NCBI RefSeq assembly: GCF_031457455.1
Contig: NZ_JAVDWU010000007.1
Span: 62,001-126,000 of the forward strand
DNA from: Hydrogenophaga palleronii_A
GTDB taxonomy: Bacteria > Pseudomonadota > Gammaproteobacteria > Burkholderiales > Burkholderiaceae_C
DNA: 64,000 nt
Reading direction: 5' to 3'
Shown here piece by piece: positions 25,722-34,292 of this stretch (within the stretch, counting starts at the first letter, position 1; the number at the start of each line of letters is the position of its first letter). The notes beneath the pieces were generated by a model. That model saw only the letters and a list, made by a program, of their open reading frames with translations, had not been told where the DNA came from and ran no database searches. The translations under genes were made by a program, and so were the position numbers.

Positions 25722-26741
25722 CTAGCCGGGGATGAGCTGCACTTTGGTGCTGCGGCTGCGGTCCAGAGCCAAATCGAAGGCCGCCTTCGATTCGCTGATC
25801 GGGATCTGTGCACTGATGAGCGGGCGCACGTCGGCGCGCCGGCTGCGGATGGCCTGCACGGCCCAGTCGAATTCGACGTCGGCGCGAAACGCACCCACGT
25901 AGTCCAGCTCGCGGGTCATGATGTCGTTGGCTGGAAAGAGCAGCTCGAGCGGCAGCGTGCCCACCTGCACGATGCGCGCACCCCGGCGCACGGCCGACAG
26001 GCAGCCCGCGAGCGCGGATGGATGCCCAGCCGCTTCGATCGCCACATCGACCTGGCCGGTCCAGGTGCTGGTGCTGGTGTCGGGCTGTGCCTCGTCGGCA
26101 CCCACGGTGAGCGCCATCGCACGCGCCCGATCATTGGGGTCGCTGCACAGCACACGGGCGGCGCCGGCCAGCCGCGCGGCGATCACCGCCATGCAACCAA
26201 TGGTGCCGGCACCGGTGACCAGCACCGTGGCGCCCAGCAGTGAGCCGGCGCGGCGCACCGCGTGCAGGCCCACGGACAGCGGCTCTGCGCAGGCGATCTC
26301 GCCCAGGCTCACGTCCTCAGTCACCGCCGTGAGCTGCGATTCGGCCACCACGAACTGCTCTCTGAACAGGCCCGGCAGGTGCGGAAAAATCGCCGCACTG
26401 CCCAGGAACACCATGTGGTCGCAGAGGTTGCTGCGGCCGGCGCGGCATGCCGGGCAGATGCCACAAGGGTGGGCCGGGTTCACGGCCACCTTCTGGCCCA
26501 CGCGCACACGGGTGACGCCGGCGCCCACCGCCTCGACCACGCCGGAAGCTTCGTGGCCCGGCACGAAGGGCGCGCGAATGGCGAAGGCGCCCGCGCGACC
26601 GTGCTGGTAGTAGTGCAGATCAGAACCGCAGATGCCGCCGGCGCCCAGGCGCAGACGCACCTGGCCCGCCGCCGGTTCGACCGATGCCAGCTCCTCCACA
26701 CTCAGGTGCATAGGGCCGTGCAGTGTGCAAGCCAGGCTCAT
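25722..26741 (-). CDS. idnD: L-idonate 5-dehydrogenase
   Basis: A 339-aa zinc medium-chain dehydrogenase. GGICGSDLHYYQHGRAGAFA and FVPGHEASGVVEAVG are characteristic of L-idonate 5-dehydrogenase; structural zinc Cys lie in CGICPACRAGRSNLC and the NAD fold in VLVTGAGTIGCMAV. It oxidises L-idonate to 5-ketogluconate. In this operon it would feed a hexonate into the KDG branch or act on a related C5 epimer such as L-gulonate. It is the second gene after the GntR regulator, with the 69-nt gap occupied by a GC-rich palindromic repeat. Confidence 0.82.
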   Translation of the reverse strand: MSLACTLHGPMHLSVEELASVEPAAGQVRLRLGAGGICGSDLHYYQHGRAGAFAIRAPFVPGHEASGVVEAVGAGVTRVRVGQKVAVNPAHPCGICPACRAGRSNLCDHMVFLGSAAIFPHLPGLFREQFVVAESQLTAVTEDVSLGEIACAEPLSVGLHAVRRAGSLLGATVLVTGAGTIGCMAVIAARLAGAARVLCSDPNDRARAMALTVGADEAQPDTSTSTWTGQVDVAIEAAGHPSALAGCLSAVRRGARIVQVGTLPLELLFPANDIMTRELDYVGAFRADVEFDWAVQAIRSRRADVRPLISAQIPISESKAAFDLALDRSRSTKVQLIPG

Positions 26742-26810
26742 CCCCGCCTCCGCCGAGCCGCCTCAAGGAGGCTGAAGCCCCCTCGGGGGGCAGTGAACGT
26801 GGGGGTCATT
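26742..26810. repeat. GC-rich palindromic intergenic repeat (copy A, distant relative)
   Basis: Between the GntR and idnD genes lie the small hairpin GCCTCAAGGAGGC and a CCCCCTCGGGGGG hairpin (26778-26790), ending GTGGGGGTCA. It shares the C5/G5 hairpin and G-rich end with copies B-E but not their central hairpin, so membership in the same family is uncertain. Confidence 0.45.
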
Positions 26811-27524
26811 TCAGCTTCCTTGGGCTTCGGTTTCCGTCGGCGCGGCCCAGCCCGCAGAGAAGCGCTCGTGCGAGTGCTTCAGGTGGCTGTCCATGGCTGT
26901 GCGGGCGGCTTGCGGGTCGTGGCGCTCGATCGCCTTGACCACCGCCCGGTGTTCGGCCAGGGCCTGCTTCCAGGTGGTTTCACGCTCGAAATGGCTGCCC
27001 AGGCGCGTGAACAACGGGCCATTGCGTTCGTCGAAAAGTTGCGTGACGACAGCCAGCAAAGGGCTGTTGTCGCTCGCTTGGGCGATGCGCAGGTGGAAAT
27101 TGCGGTCGCCCTCAATGGGCAGCGTTCGCTGGGCGATGGCGCTCTCCATCTCGCGCAAGGACTCTTCCAGATCGGGCACCAGGGTGCTGTCTTCGCTGCG
27201 CGCGGCCACGGCGGCCAGTTCACATTCGATCAATTGGCGGGCCCGGATGATTTCCAGTGGCCCGTGCGCGTTGTCCAGCCGCCGCAGCGGCTCGCGGCCG
27301 ATGACCACGATGCCCGAACCCACGCGCACTTCGATGAGCCCTTGCACTTCCAGTGCGATCAGCGCTTCGCGCACGGACGGCCGCGACACCCCCATCTTCT
27401 GCGCCAGATCGCGTTCGGCCGGCAGGCGCGAGCCTACGGCGAATTCGCCGCTCTGGATGAGTTGGCGCAGTTGGTCGGCAATCTGGCGATAGAGCCGTCG
27501 CGGTTCGATGGGTTGGAAGGGCAT
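26811..27524 (-). CDS. FadR/GntR (FCD) family regulator of hexonate catabolism
   Basis: A 237-aa FadR-type regulator. The winged helix is in residues 8-75 (LYRQIADQLRQLIQSGEFAV, PAERDLAQKMGVSRPSVREA, GLIEVRVGSGIVV). The all-helical FCD effector domain follows with the metal or ligand residues in IECELAAVAA, NFHLRIAQASDNS and LAEHRAVVKAI. Hexuronate regulators UxuR and ExuR belong to this group. A palindrome with TGGT/ACCA halves lies 17-33 nt before its start, pointing to autoregulation and control of the downstream hexonate operon. It heads the roughly 11-kb unit ending at 16360. Confidence 0.85.
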   Translation of the reverse strand: MPFQPIEPRRLYRQIADQLRQLIQSGEFAVGSRLPAERDLAQKMGVSRPSVREALIALEVQGLIEVRVGSGIVVIGREPLRRLDNAHGPLEIIRARQLIECELAAVAARSEDSTLVPDLEESLREMESAIAQRTLPIEGDRNFHLRIAQASDNSPLLAVVTQLFDERNGPLFTRLGSHFERETTWKQALAEHRAVVKAIERHDPQAARTAMDSHLKHSHERFSAGWAAPTETEAQGS

Positions 27525-27540
27525 GGGTGGTCAGTTGGTA

Positions 27541-27557
27541 AATTGGTCAGACCAATT
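27541..27557. promoter_or_regulatory. Candidate UxuR/ExuR-type operator
   Basis: AATTGGTC-A-GACCAATT is a perfect 8-bp inverted repeat with a 1-nt centre just upstream of the GntR gene. The TTGGTnnnACCAA core matches the known shape of E. coli UxuR/ExuR sites (AAATTGGTATACCAATTT). A direct partial copy (AGTTGGT) lies just upstream at 27533-27539. The match by family is strong; binding is not shown. Confidence 0.65.
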
Positions 27558-27657
27558 GACCGCAGTGTAGGTGGCACCTGCCGGCATGCGTATGGGGGTT
27601 TACCAGGGGGCCGTGTTTCGACGGTCGTTCCGAACCGCCCGGCCGCGTCACGCGGTG

Positions 27658-28497
27658 CTACGCCGTGTTCATGCCCTGGGTCAGCGACAGCGCGCGGGCC
27701 GCAGCGCGCAGGTATTCGCGCACCTGGGCCATCTCCGGCCCCACGTGCCGGTCGATACGACGGATGTAGGGGCAGGTGAGCGTGGCCAGGGCGGTGTTGT
27801 CCGGGCCAAGGATGGGGAAGGAGATGTCCACCACACCCTGGGTCTGCGCGCTGTCGCGCTCCAGGTAGCCGCGCTCCCGGATGCTGGCTAGCGTGGCCTG
27901 CAGCGCTTCCAGGGTGGTGGGCACTTCGCCGTCGACCGGGGTGTGCTCGGCCAGCATGCGCTTGAAGCTGCCCTCGTCGGCGAAGGCCAGCAGCAGGTGG
28001 CCGGAGGCCGTGTCCAGCAGGCCCACGCGGGCGCCTCGCTGCACGGCAAAGCTCCAGCCGCTGGGGCTGTTGATCTGTGCGCTGATCAGCACGTTGCCCC
28101 GGTCGTACACCCCCATGTGGCACGACTGTTCGGCCTTGCGGGTGAAGTCGTCCATGATGGGCAGCGCCTGGTTGATCAGGCGGCTCAAGGGGGGGTGCAT
28201 GTGGGCCAGCGCGAACAGTTTGAGGCTGAGCGCATAGCGGTCGCCTGAAGGGGTGCGCATCACGTACTGGCGAGCCACCAGGCGTTCGAGCATGCGGTAG
28301 ATCTCGCTGGCGCTGCGGTCCATCTCTTTCACGATTTCTGCGCGCGTGAGGCCGTGCGGCTGCGTGGCCAGCAATTCCAGGATGTCCAGCCCCTTGTCCA
28401 GCGCGGGCGCGCGGTAGCGGTCGTCGATGGCGGTATCGGGCGTGACCTCGCTGGTCTTGGGGCGGCGCCCGCGGGGTTTGGGTGTGGCGGCTGGCAT
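27658..28497 (-). CDS. IclR family regulator of the L-fucose operon
   Basis: A 279-aa IclR protein. The winged helix spans about residues 30-95 (LDKGLDILELLATQPHGLTR, SASEIYRMLERLVARQYVMR). The effector domain has YDRGNVLISAQINSPSG, DTASGHLLLAFADE and DISFPILGPDNTALATLT. The N-terminal tail (PKPRGRRPK) is basic. An ATG at 28497 follows the family alignment; the longer open frame upstream is not conserved-looking. It is divergent from the fucose catabolic operon across 161 nt that hold an AT-rich inverted repeat, so it likely controls that operon and itself. Confidence 0.85.
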   Translation of the reverse strand: MPAATPKPRGRRPKTSEVTPDTAIDDRYRAPALDKGLDILELLATQPHGLTRAEIVKEMDRSASEIYRMLERLVARQYVMRTPSGDRYALSLKLFALAHMHPPLSRLINQALPIMDDFTRKAEQSCHMGVYDRGNVLISAQINSPSGWSFAVQRGARVGLLDTASGHLLLAFADEGSFKRMLAEHTPVDGEVPTTLEALQATLASIRERGYLERDSAQTQGVVDISFPILGPDNTALATLTCPYIRRIDRHVGPEMAQVREYLRAAARALSLTQGMNTA

Positions 28498-28601
28498 GTG
28501 GATCTCGAAATGTTGGCGTCTGGCGGTGGCGATTTGTACCGCAGGGAGGCATTGACTAGGGAAACTACCGAGCCGGTCGCTGAACGATCGCACCTATGAT
28601 T

Positions 28602-28635
28602 TTGTTCATACATGGATTATTTGTTTATATGTGAA
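28602..28635 (+). promoter_or_regulatory. AT-rich promoter/operator region of the L-fucose operon
   Basis: TTCATACAT (28605-28613) and ATATGTGAA (28627-28635) form an imperfect inverted repeat (7 of 9 pairs). The same stretch offers a -35-like TTGTTC (28602-28607) and -10-like TATATG (28626-28631), so an IclR dimer bound here would overlap the promoter. It is a marked AT-rich island in a GC-rich window. Site assignment is inference. Confidence 0.5.
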
Positions 28636-28658
28636 TTTAATCAACCGAGATTTCCCCT

Positions 28659-29420
28659 ATGCGTGAAGGTCGTCTGGCAGGCAAAACCATCCTCATCACG
28701 GCCGCCGCACAGGGCATTGGCCGCGCCAGCGCCCTGGCCTGCGCCACCGAGGGCGCGCGGGTCATTGCCACCGACATCAACCAGCCGCTGCTGGACCAAC
28801 TGGCGGGCGAACACGCGGGCATCGAAGCGGTGCGGCTGGACGTGCGCGACAGCGAAGCCGTGCAGGCGCTGGCGCAGCGCACGCCCGCGCTGGATGCCTT
28901 GTTCAATTGCGCGGGCATGGTGGCCAACGGCAGCGTGCTCGACTGCACCGAGGCCGACTGGGACCTGAGCTTCGACCTGAACGTGAAAAGCATGTTTCGC
29001 ATGACGCGCGCCTTTATGCCGGCGATGCTGGAGAAGGCCCGCACGCAGGCATGCAGCGTGTCGGTCATCAACATGGCTTCGATGGCGTCAAGCATCAAGG
29101 GCTTTGCCAACCGCTGTGCCTACGGGGCGACCAAGGCCGCCGTGATCGGGCTGACCAAGTCGCTCGCTGCCGACTACGTGAAGCAGGGCCTGCGCGCCAA
29201 CGCGCTGTGCCCGGGCACGGTGGACACGCCCTCTCTGCGCGGCCGCATCGCCGCCGCGGCCGACCCGGTGCAGGCCGAAATAGACTTCATCGCGCGCCAG
29301 CCCATGGGCCGCCTGGCCTCGGTGGACGACATCACGCCCATGGTGGTGTTCCTGGCCAGCGATGAGTCGCGCTTCGTGACCGGCCAGACCTTGCTGGTCG
29401 ATGGTGGCGTGACCATCTAG
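28659..29420 (+). CDS. SDR oxidoreductase, probable 2-keto-3-deoxy-L-fuconate dehydrogenase
   Basis: A 253-aa classical short-chain dehydrogenase. TAAAQGIGRASALAC is the NAD-binding TGxxxGxG variant, FNCAGMVANG replaces NNAG, SVINMASMASSI carries the catalytic Ser and AYGATKAAVIGLTK the Tyr and Lys; the C-terminal FVTGQTLLVDGGVTI is canonical. In bacteria without fuculose kinase, this enzyme oxidises 2-keto-3-deoxy-L-fuconate to the 2,4-diketo acid, which the FAH-fold hydrolase then cleaves; both genes are here. Substrate inferred from operon and resemblance. It is the first gene after the IclR-controlled promoter. Confidence 0.78.
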   Translation: MREGRLAGKTILITAAAQGIGRASALACATEGARVIATDINQPLLDQLAGEHAGIEAVRLDVRDSEAVQALAQRTPALDALFNCAGMVANGSVLDCTEADWDLSFDLNVKSMFRMTRAFMPAMLEKARTQACSVSVINMASMASSIKGFANRCAYGATKAAVIGLTKSLAADYVKQGLRANALCPGTVDTPSLRGRIAAAADPVQAEIDFIARQPMGRLASVDDITPMVVFLASDESRFVTGQTLLVDGGVTI

Positions 29421-29427
29421 GATGAAA

Positions 29428-29586
29428 CACCCCCGCGCCGCTTCGCGTGCCTTGCAGGCCGCAGCATCGACGGAGTCGATGCTTCTTCGGGCTGTCCAAG
29501 CCTGCGCAGGCAGGCTCGGAGCCGCGGCCCTCAGCCCCCTCCAGGGGGCGGCACTGGCCGTCCGGCAAAGCCGGCCCGGCGGTGCC
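29428..29586 (-). repeat. Structured GC-rich repeat (copy B, inverted, with ~90-bp interior)
   Basis: Read on the minus strand: a hairpin GGCACC-GCCGGGCCGGC-type block with outer arms GGCACT/GGTGCC (29550-29586), then CCCCCTGGAGGGGG (29535-29548), then about 90 nt, then GCGGCGCGGGGGTG-like end at 29428-29441. The interior includes a perfect 8-bp hairpin GCATCGAC/GTCGATGC (29464-29482). It fills the 224-nt gap between the SDR and ABC genes. Confidence 0.6.
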
Positions 29587-29644
29587 ACTGGACTGGACCG
29601 TTTCATGCGTCGTGGGTCGCGCGCTTCGCGGTGGAGCAACTGAC

Positions 29645-31195
29645 ATGACCAGCCTGTCCAGCCAAGGCCCCGCCGTGACACCACTGATTTCGGTTGAGAA
29701 CCTCAGCAAGTCGTTTCCCGGCGTCAAGGCGCTGGACAAGGTGCGGTTCGACCTGCGCCCCGGCGAAGTTCACGCGCTGATGGGTGAAAACGGCGCGGGC
29801 AAATCCACACTGATGAAGATCCTGGCAGGGGTCTACCGCAAGGACAGTGGCGAGGTGCGGCTCGATGGTGAACCGGTGGAGATCGAGAGCCCGGCGCACG
29901 CGCAGTCGCTGGCCATCGGCATCATCCACCAGGAACTGCACCTGATGGCGCACCTCACGGCGGCGCAGAACATCTTTCTGGGGCGTGAGCCGCGCAAGGC
30001 CGCAGGCCTGCTGCTGGACGAAGACCAGCTCAACCGCGACACCCAGGCCCTGTTCGACCGCCTGCACCTGGTGCTCGCGCCCACCACCCCGGTGGGCGAA
30101 CTCACGGTGGCACGCCAGCAGATGGTGGAGATCGCCAAGGCGCTCTCGTTCAAGACGCGCGTGCTCATCATGGACGAGCCCACCGCCGCGCTGAACAACG
30201 CCGAGATCGGCGAGCTGTTCCGCATCATCCGCCAGCTTCGCAGCGAGGGCGTGGGCATTGTCTATATCTCGCACAAGATGGACGAGATCCAGCGCATCGC
30301 GGACCGCGTCACCGTGATGCGCGACGGCGCCACCATCGACACCGTGCCCGCCGACACCCCGATGGCGCAGGTGATCGCGATGATGGTGGGGCGCTACCTG
30401 GAGCACGCCGACAAACACATCCCCGACACCTCGGCCAACGAGGTGCTGCTGGAGGCGCGTGGCCTGACCCGGGGCCGCGCCATCCGCGACGTGAGTTTCT
30501 CGGTGCGCCGCGGTGAGATCGTCGGCTTCGCCGGCCTCATGGGCGCAGGGCGCACGGAAGTGGCGCGCGCGGTGTTTGGCGCCGACCCGCTGGACGCCGG
30601 CGAAATATTTGTGCGCGGCCAGCACGTGCGCATCCGTTCGCCGCAAGACGCGGTACGCGCCGGCATGGGCTATCTTTCCGAAGACCGCAAACACTTTGGC
30701 CTGGCCACGGGCATGGACGTGGAATCCAACATCACCTTGCCCAGCCTCAAGCGCTGGCTGAAGTGGGGGATGTTCCTGAACCGCGCGGCGATTCACCAGG
30801 TGTCGCAGCAGATGGTGGAGAAGCTGCGCATCAAGACGCCTTCTCTCACCCAGACCGCGCGCCTGCTGTCTGGCGGCAACCAGCAGAAGGTGGTGATCGC
30901 GAAGTGGCTGGTACAGGACTGCGACATCCTGATCTTCGATGAGCCCACGCGCGGCATCGACGTGGGCGCCAAGAGCGAAATCTACAAACTGCTGATCGAC
31001 CTGGCCGCGCAGGGCCGCGCCATCGTGGTGATCTCATCCGAGCTGCCCGAGGTGCTGCAGCTGAGCCACCGCGTGCTGGTGATGTGCGAGGGCCGCATCA
31101 CCGGCGAGGTGCCGGGCAGCGAGGCAACGCAGGAGAACCTGATGGCCCTGGCCACCCGGCGCGAGGCGGCCACCGCGCCAGTCACCGAGCACTGA
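29645..31195 (+). CDS. Sugar ABC transporter ATP-binding protein (ribose-type, two ATPase domains)
   Basis: A 516-aa RbsA-type protein with two ATPase halves. First half: ALMGENGAGKSTLMKILAGV (Walker A, around residue 45), ELTVARQQMVEIAKALS (signature region) and VLIMDEPTAAL (Walker B). Second half: LSGGNQQKVVIAKWLV and ILIFDEPTRGIDVGA, with a degenerate Walker A (GLMGAGRTE) as is normal for the family. It powers the permease and binding protein encoded next. Flanking L-fucose enzymes suggest an L-fucose importer. The ATG at 29645 precedes the conserved N-terminus; longer upstream frame is repeat sequence. Confidence 0.88.
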   Translation: MTSLSSQGPAVTPLISVENLSKSFPGVKALDKVRFDLRPGEVHALMGENGAGKSTLMKILAGVYRKDSGEVRLDGEPVEIESPAHAQSLAIGIIHQELHLMAHLTAAQNIFLGREPRKAAGLLLDEDQLNRDTQALFDRLHLVLAPTTPVGELTVARQQMVEIAKALSFKTRVLIMDEPTAALNNAEIGELFRIIRQLRSEGVGIVYISHKMDEIQRIADRVTVMRDGATIDTVPADTPMAQVIAMMVGRYLEHADKHIPDTSANEVLLEARGLTRGRAIRDVSFSVRRGEIVGFAGLMGAGRTEVARAVFGADPLDAGEIFVRGQHVRIRSPQDAVRAGMGYLSEDRKHFGLATGMDVESNITLPSLKRWLKWGMFLNRAAIHQVSQQMVEKLRIKTPSLTQTARLLSGGNQQKVVIAKWLVQDCDILIFDEPTRGIDVGAKSEIYKLLIDLAAQGRAIVVISSELPEVLQLSHRVLVMCEGRITGEVPGSEATQENLMALATRREAATAPVTEH

Positions 31196-31254
31196 TCACC
31201 ACGCACGGATGCCCGGATCACCAACACACCGAAAAAGAAACCCTGGATCTCACG

Positions 31255-32253
31255 ATGACCCCACCTGCCAAGTCTTCCTGGTTGTCCCGTCTGGCGAGCG
31301 CACAGGCCAAACAAAAGCTGCTGGCCTTCGCCAGCCTGATCGCGCTGATCGTGGTGTTCAGCGTGCTCAAACCTGAAGCCTTCATGACGCAGGACAACTT
31401 CATTGGCATCCTGCAGTCCACCACGGTCATCGGCGTGCTCGCCATCGCCAGTACGTTCGTCATCATCACCTCGGGCATCGACCTCTCGGTGGGCGTGCTG
31501 ATGACCTTCTGCGCCGTGATGGCAGGCGTCTTCATCGTCAACCTGGGGCTGCCCCTGCCGCTGGGCATCGTGCTTGCGCTGGCCATGGGCGCACTGTCGG
31601 GCTGTGTGTCGGGCCTGGTCATCACCAAGCTCAAGGTGCCGCCCTTCATTGCCACGCTGGGCATGATGATGCTGCTCAAGGGCCTGTCCCTGCTGATCAC
31701 GCAGACGCGCCCCATCTACTTCAGCGACGTGGAGGGCTTCGACCAGATCGCGCTGGGTTCGCTCATCGGCGAAGTGTTCCCCTCGCTGCCGATTCCCAAC
31801 GGCGTGCTCATCATGTTTGTGGTGGCCGTGGTCTGCGCCGTGGTGCTGAACAAAACGGCGCTGGGCCGCTACACCTTTGCACTGGGCAGCAATGAAGAAG
31901 CGGTGCGCCTGTCGGGCGTGAACGTGGACCGCTGGAAAGTCATCGTCTACACCTTTGCCGGCACCATCTGCGGCATCGCCGGCCTGCTGATCGCCTCGCG
32001 GCTGAATTCGGCACAACCGGCCCTGGGCCAGGGCTACGAGCTGGACGCGATTGCCGCCGTGGTCATTGGCGGCACCTCGCTCAGCGGCGGTGTGGGCACC
32101 ATCCTGGGCACCCTCATCGGTGCTTTCATCATGAGCGTGCTGATCAATGGCCTGCGCATCATGTCTGTGGCGCAGGAGTGGCAGATGGTGCTCACCGGGC
32201 TGATCATCATCCTGGCCGTCTACACCGACAACCTGCGCCGCAACAAGAAATAG
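31255..32253 (+). CDS. Sugar ABC transporter permease (RbsC-like)
   Basis: A 332-aa inner-membrane permease of the BPD_transp_2 family with 8-10 hydrophobic helices. STFVIITSGIDLSVGVLMTF is the family signature near residue 60, and VVIGGTSLSGGVGTILGTLI is the cytoplasmic coupling loop near residue 265. It pairs with the two-domain ATPase upstream (59-nt gap) and the binding protein downstream (94-nt gap). L-fucose or a related 6-deoxy sugar is the probable cargo by operon context. Confidence 0.88.
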   Translation: MTPPAKSSWLSRLASAQAKQKLLAFASLIALIVVFSVLKPEAFMTQDNFIGILQSTTVIGVLAIASTFVIITSGIDLSVGVLMTFCAVMAGVFIVNLGLPLPLGIVLALAMGALSGCVSGLVITKLKVPPFIATLGMMMLLKGLSLLITQTRPIYFSDVEGFDQIALGSLIGEVFPSLPIPNGVLIMFVVAVVCAVVLNKTALGRYTFALGSNEEAVRLSGVNVDRWKVIVYTFAGTICGIAGLLIASRLNSAQPALGQGYELDAIAAVVIGGTSLSGGVGTILGTLIGAFIMSVLINGLRIMSVAQEWQMVLTGLIIILAVYTDNLRRNKK

Positions 32254-32347
32254 GGAGACCGTGCCGCGCCACAGCCCTCTACCTTGCCCCTTGCTTTCCC
32301 CGTCCCGCGATTCCGTTCAACAAACATTTTTTCAACAGGAGACAAAC

Positions 32348-33289
32348 ATGAACACAAAGAGAAAACTGCTGGCCCTGACAGCCGGCCTGGCCTTGGCCGG
32401 CTTCACCAGCTTCGCGTCGGCTCAGGAGATCTACATTCCCCTGGTGTCCAAGGGCTTCCAGCACCAGTTCTGGCAGGCCGTGAAGCAAGGCGCCGATCAG
32501 GCCGGCAAGGACTACAAGGTGAGGGTCACCTTCGAGGGTCCCGAGACCGAACAGCAGGTGGACAAGCAGATCGACATGCTCTCGGCCGCCATGGCCAAGA
32601 AGCCCTCCGCGATCGGCTTCGCCGCACTCGACAGCAAGGCCGCCATCCCGCTGCTGCGCAAGGCCAAGGCCGCCAACATCCCGGTGATCGCGTTTGACTC
32701 GGGCGTGGACAGCGACATTCCCGTGACCACGGCCACCACCAACAACCTGGCCGCCGCCGCCCTGGCCGCCGACAAGCTGGCCGAGAAGATCGGCGGCGAA
32801 GGCGAAGTGGCCGTGATCGCCCACGACCAGACCAGCCGCACCGGTGTGGACCGCCGCGACGGCTTCCTCAACCAGATCAAGGCCAAGTACCCCAAGATCA
32901 AGGTGGTGGACGTGCAGTACGGCGGCGACCAGCTGAAGTCGGCCGAGATTGCCAAGACGCTGGTGCAGGCGCACCCCAAGCTCAAGGGCATCTTTGGCAC
33001 CAACGAACCTGGCGCCATCGGCGCGGGCAAGGGCATCAAGGAAGCCAAGAAGAGCGGTATCGTGATCATCGGCTTCGACTCCGGCAAGGCCCAGAAAGAC
33101 ATGATCAACGACGGCACCATCGCCGGCTCCATCACCCAGAACCCGGTGGGCATTGGCTACAAGACAGTGGAAGCGGCCGTGAAGACACTCAAGGGAGAAA
33201 AGCTGCCCACGATCATCGACACCGGCTTCTACTACTACGACAAGTCGAACATGAGCGACCCCCAGATCTCGGCCGTTCTGTACGACTGA
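32348..33289 (+). CDS. Periplasmic sugar-binding protein (RbsB-like)
   Basis: A 313-aa periplasmic-binding-protein type I with a Sec signal (LLALTAGLALAGFTSFASAQ, cleavage after about residue 25). YIPLVSKGFQHQFWQAVKQG, IPVIAFDSGVDSDIPVTTAT, TNEPGAIGAGKGIKEA and VIIGFDSGKAQ line the sugar cleft in the order seen in ribose- and galactose-type proteins. AGGAGA 6 nt upstream supports the start. Probable L-fucose receptor of the ABC importer. Confidence 0.87.
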   Translation: MNTKRKLLALTAGLALAGFTSFASAQEIYIPLVSKGFQHQFWQAVKQGADQAGKDYKVRVTFEGPETEQQVDKQIDMLSAAMAKKPSAIGFAALDSKAAIPLLRKAKAANIPVIAFDSGVDSDIPVTTATTNNLAAAALAADKLAEKIGGEGEVAVIAHDQTSRTGVDRRDGFLNQIKAKYPKIKVVDVQYGGDQLKSAEIAKTLVQAHPKLKGIFGTNEPGAIGAGKGIKEAKKSGIVIIGFDSGKAQKDMINDGTIAGSITQNPVGIGYKTVEAAVKTLKGEKLPTIIDTGFYYYDKSNMSDPQISAVLYD

Positions 33290-33325
33290 TCCACCACCTA
33301 CCAACCCACTCCCGCTCCGCTCCAG

Positions 33326-33401
33326 AACACGGCGGAACCGGCTTTGCCGGGCCGCTCGTGTTGCCCCCTGGGGGGTGACGCGCCCTGGCGCGGCGCGGGG
33401 G
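33326..33401 (+). repeat. Structured GC-rich repeat (copy C)
   Basis: Outer stem AACACG (33326-33331)/CGTGTT (33357-33362) around GCGG..CCGGC-TTT-GCCGG..CCGC, then CCCCCTGGGGGG, TGACGCG and GGCGCGGCGCGGGGGC. It sits between the binding-protein gene and the hydrolase gene, with the same order of parts as copies D and E. Confidence 0.68.
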
Positions 33402-33417
33402 CATTCAAGGACTCACT

Positions 33418-34272
33418 GTGAAACTCTTGCGCTATGGTCCCGCCCGCCAAGAAAAGCCTGGCTTGCTGGACGCCCAGGGTCGCGTGCGCGACCTCTCCGG
33501 CGTGATCGCCGACGTGGCCGGTGCGGCCCTGCTGCCCGAGAGCCTGGCGCGCCTGCGAAGCCTGAACATCGACAGCCTGCCGCTGGTGGCCGGCACGCCG
33601 CAACAGGACCTGCGCCTGGGTGCCTGCGTGGGCCAGGTGGGCAAGTTCATCTGCATCGGACTCAATTACTCTGACCACGCGGCCGAGAGCGGCATGCCCG
33701 TGCCGCCCGAGCCGGTGGTGTTCAACAAATGGACCAGCGCGATCGTCGGCCCCGACGACAACGTGGAGATTCCCCGCGGCTCGGTGAAGACCGACTGGGA
33801 AGTGGAGCTGGGCGTGGTCATCGGCCAGGGCGGGCGCTACATCGAGGAAGCCGACGCGATGTCTCACGTGGCGGGCTACTGCGTGGTGAACGATGTGTCC
33901 GAACGCGAATACCAGCTCGACCGCAGCGGTACGTGGGACAAGGGCAAGGGCTGCGACACCTTCGGCCCCACCGGCCCCTGGCTGGTGACCACCGACGAAG
34001 TGCCCGACCCTCAGGCGCTGCGCATGTGGCTGGAGGTGGACAGCAAGCGCTACCAGGACGGCAGCACCGCCACCATGGTCTACGGCGTGGCCTTCCTGAT
34101 CAGTTATCTGAGCCGTTTCATGAGCCTGCAGCCGGGTGACGTGATCTCCACCGGCACCCCCCCGGGCGTGGGCCTGGGGCAGAAGCCACCGGTGTACCTG
34201 CGCGCCGGGCAGACCATGCGCCTGGGCATCGAGGGCCTGGGTGTGCAGACACAAACCACTGTCCAAGCCTAG
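33418..34272 (+). CDS. FAH family hydrolase, probable 2,4-diketo-3-deoxy-L-fuconate hydrolase
   Basis: A 284-aa fumarylacetoacetate-hydrolase-fold enzyme starting with GTG. ICIGLNYSDHAAESGM holds the catalytic His; DWEVELGVVIGQGGRYI and CVVNDVSEREYQLD hold metal ligands; SYLSRFMSLQPGDVISTGTP is the characteristic C-terminal part. Homologues in L-fucose and L-rhamnose oxidative pathways cleave the 2,4-diketo acid to pyruvate and L-lactate. Neighbouring fuconate dehydratase and ketodeoxyfuconate dehydrogenase support this. The start lies 16 nt after repeat C. Confidence 0.8.
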   Translation: MKLLRYGPARQEKPGLLDAQGRVRDLSGVIADVAGAALLPESLARLRSLNIDSLPLVAGTPQQDLRLGACVGQVGKFICIGLNYSDHAAESGMPVPPEPVVFNKWTSAIVGPDDNVEIPRGSVKTDWEVELGVVIGQGGRYIEEADAMSHVAGYCVVNDVSEREYQLDRSGTWDKGKGCDTFGPTGPWLVTTDEVPDPQALRMWLEVDSKRYQDGSTATMVYGVAFLISYLSRFMSLQPGDVISTGTPPGVGLGQKPPVYLRAGQTMRLGIEGLGVQTQTTVQA

Positions 34273-34292
34273 ACCTCCGACACAGGTACCCC

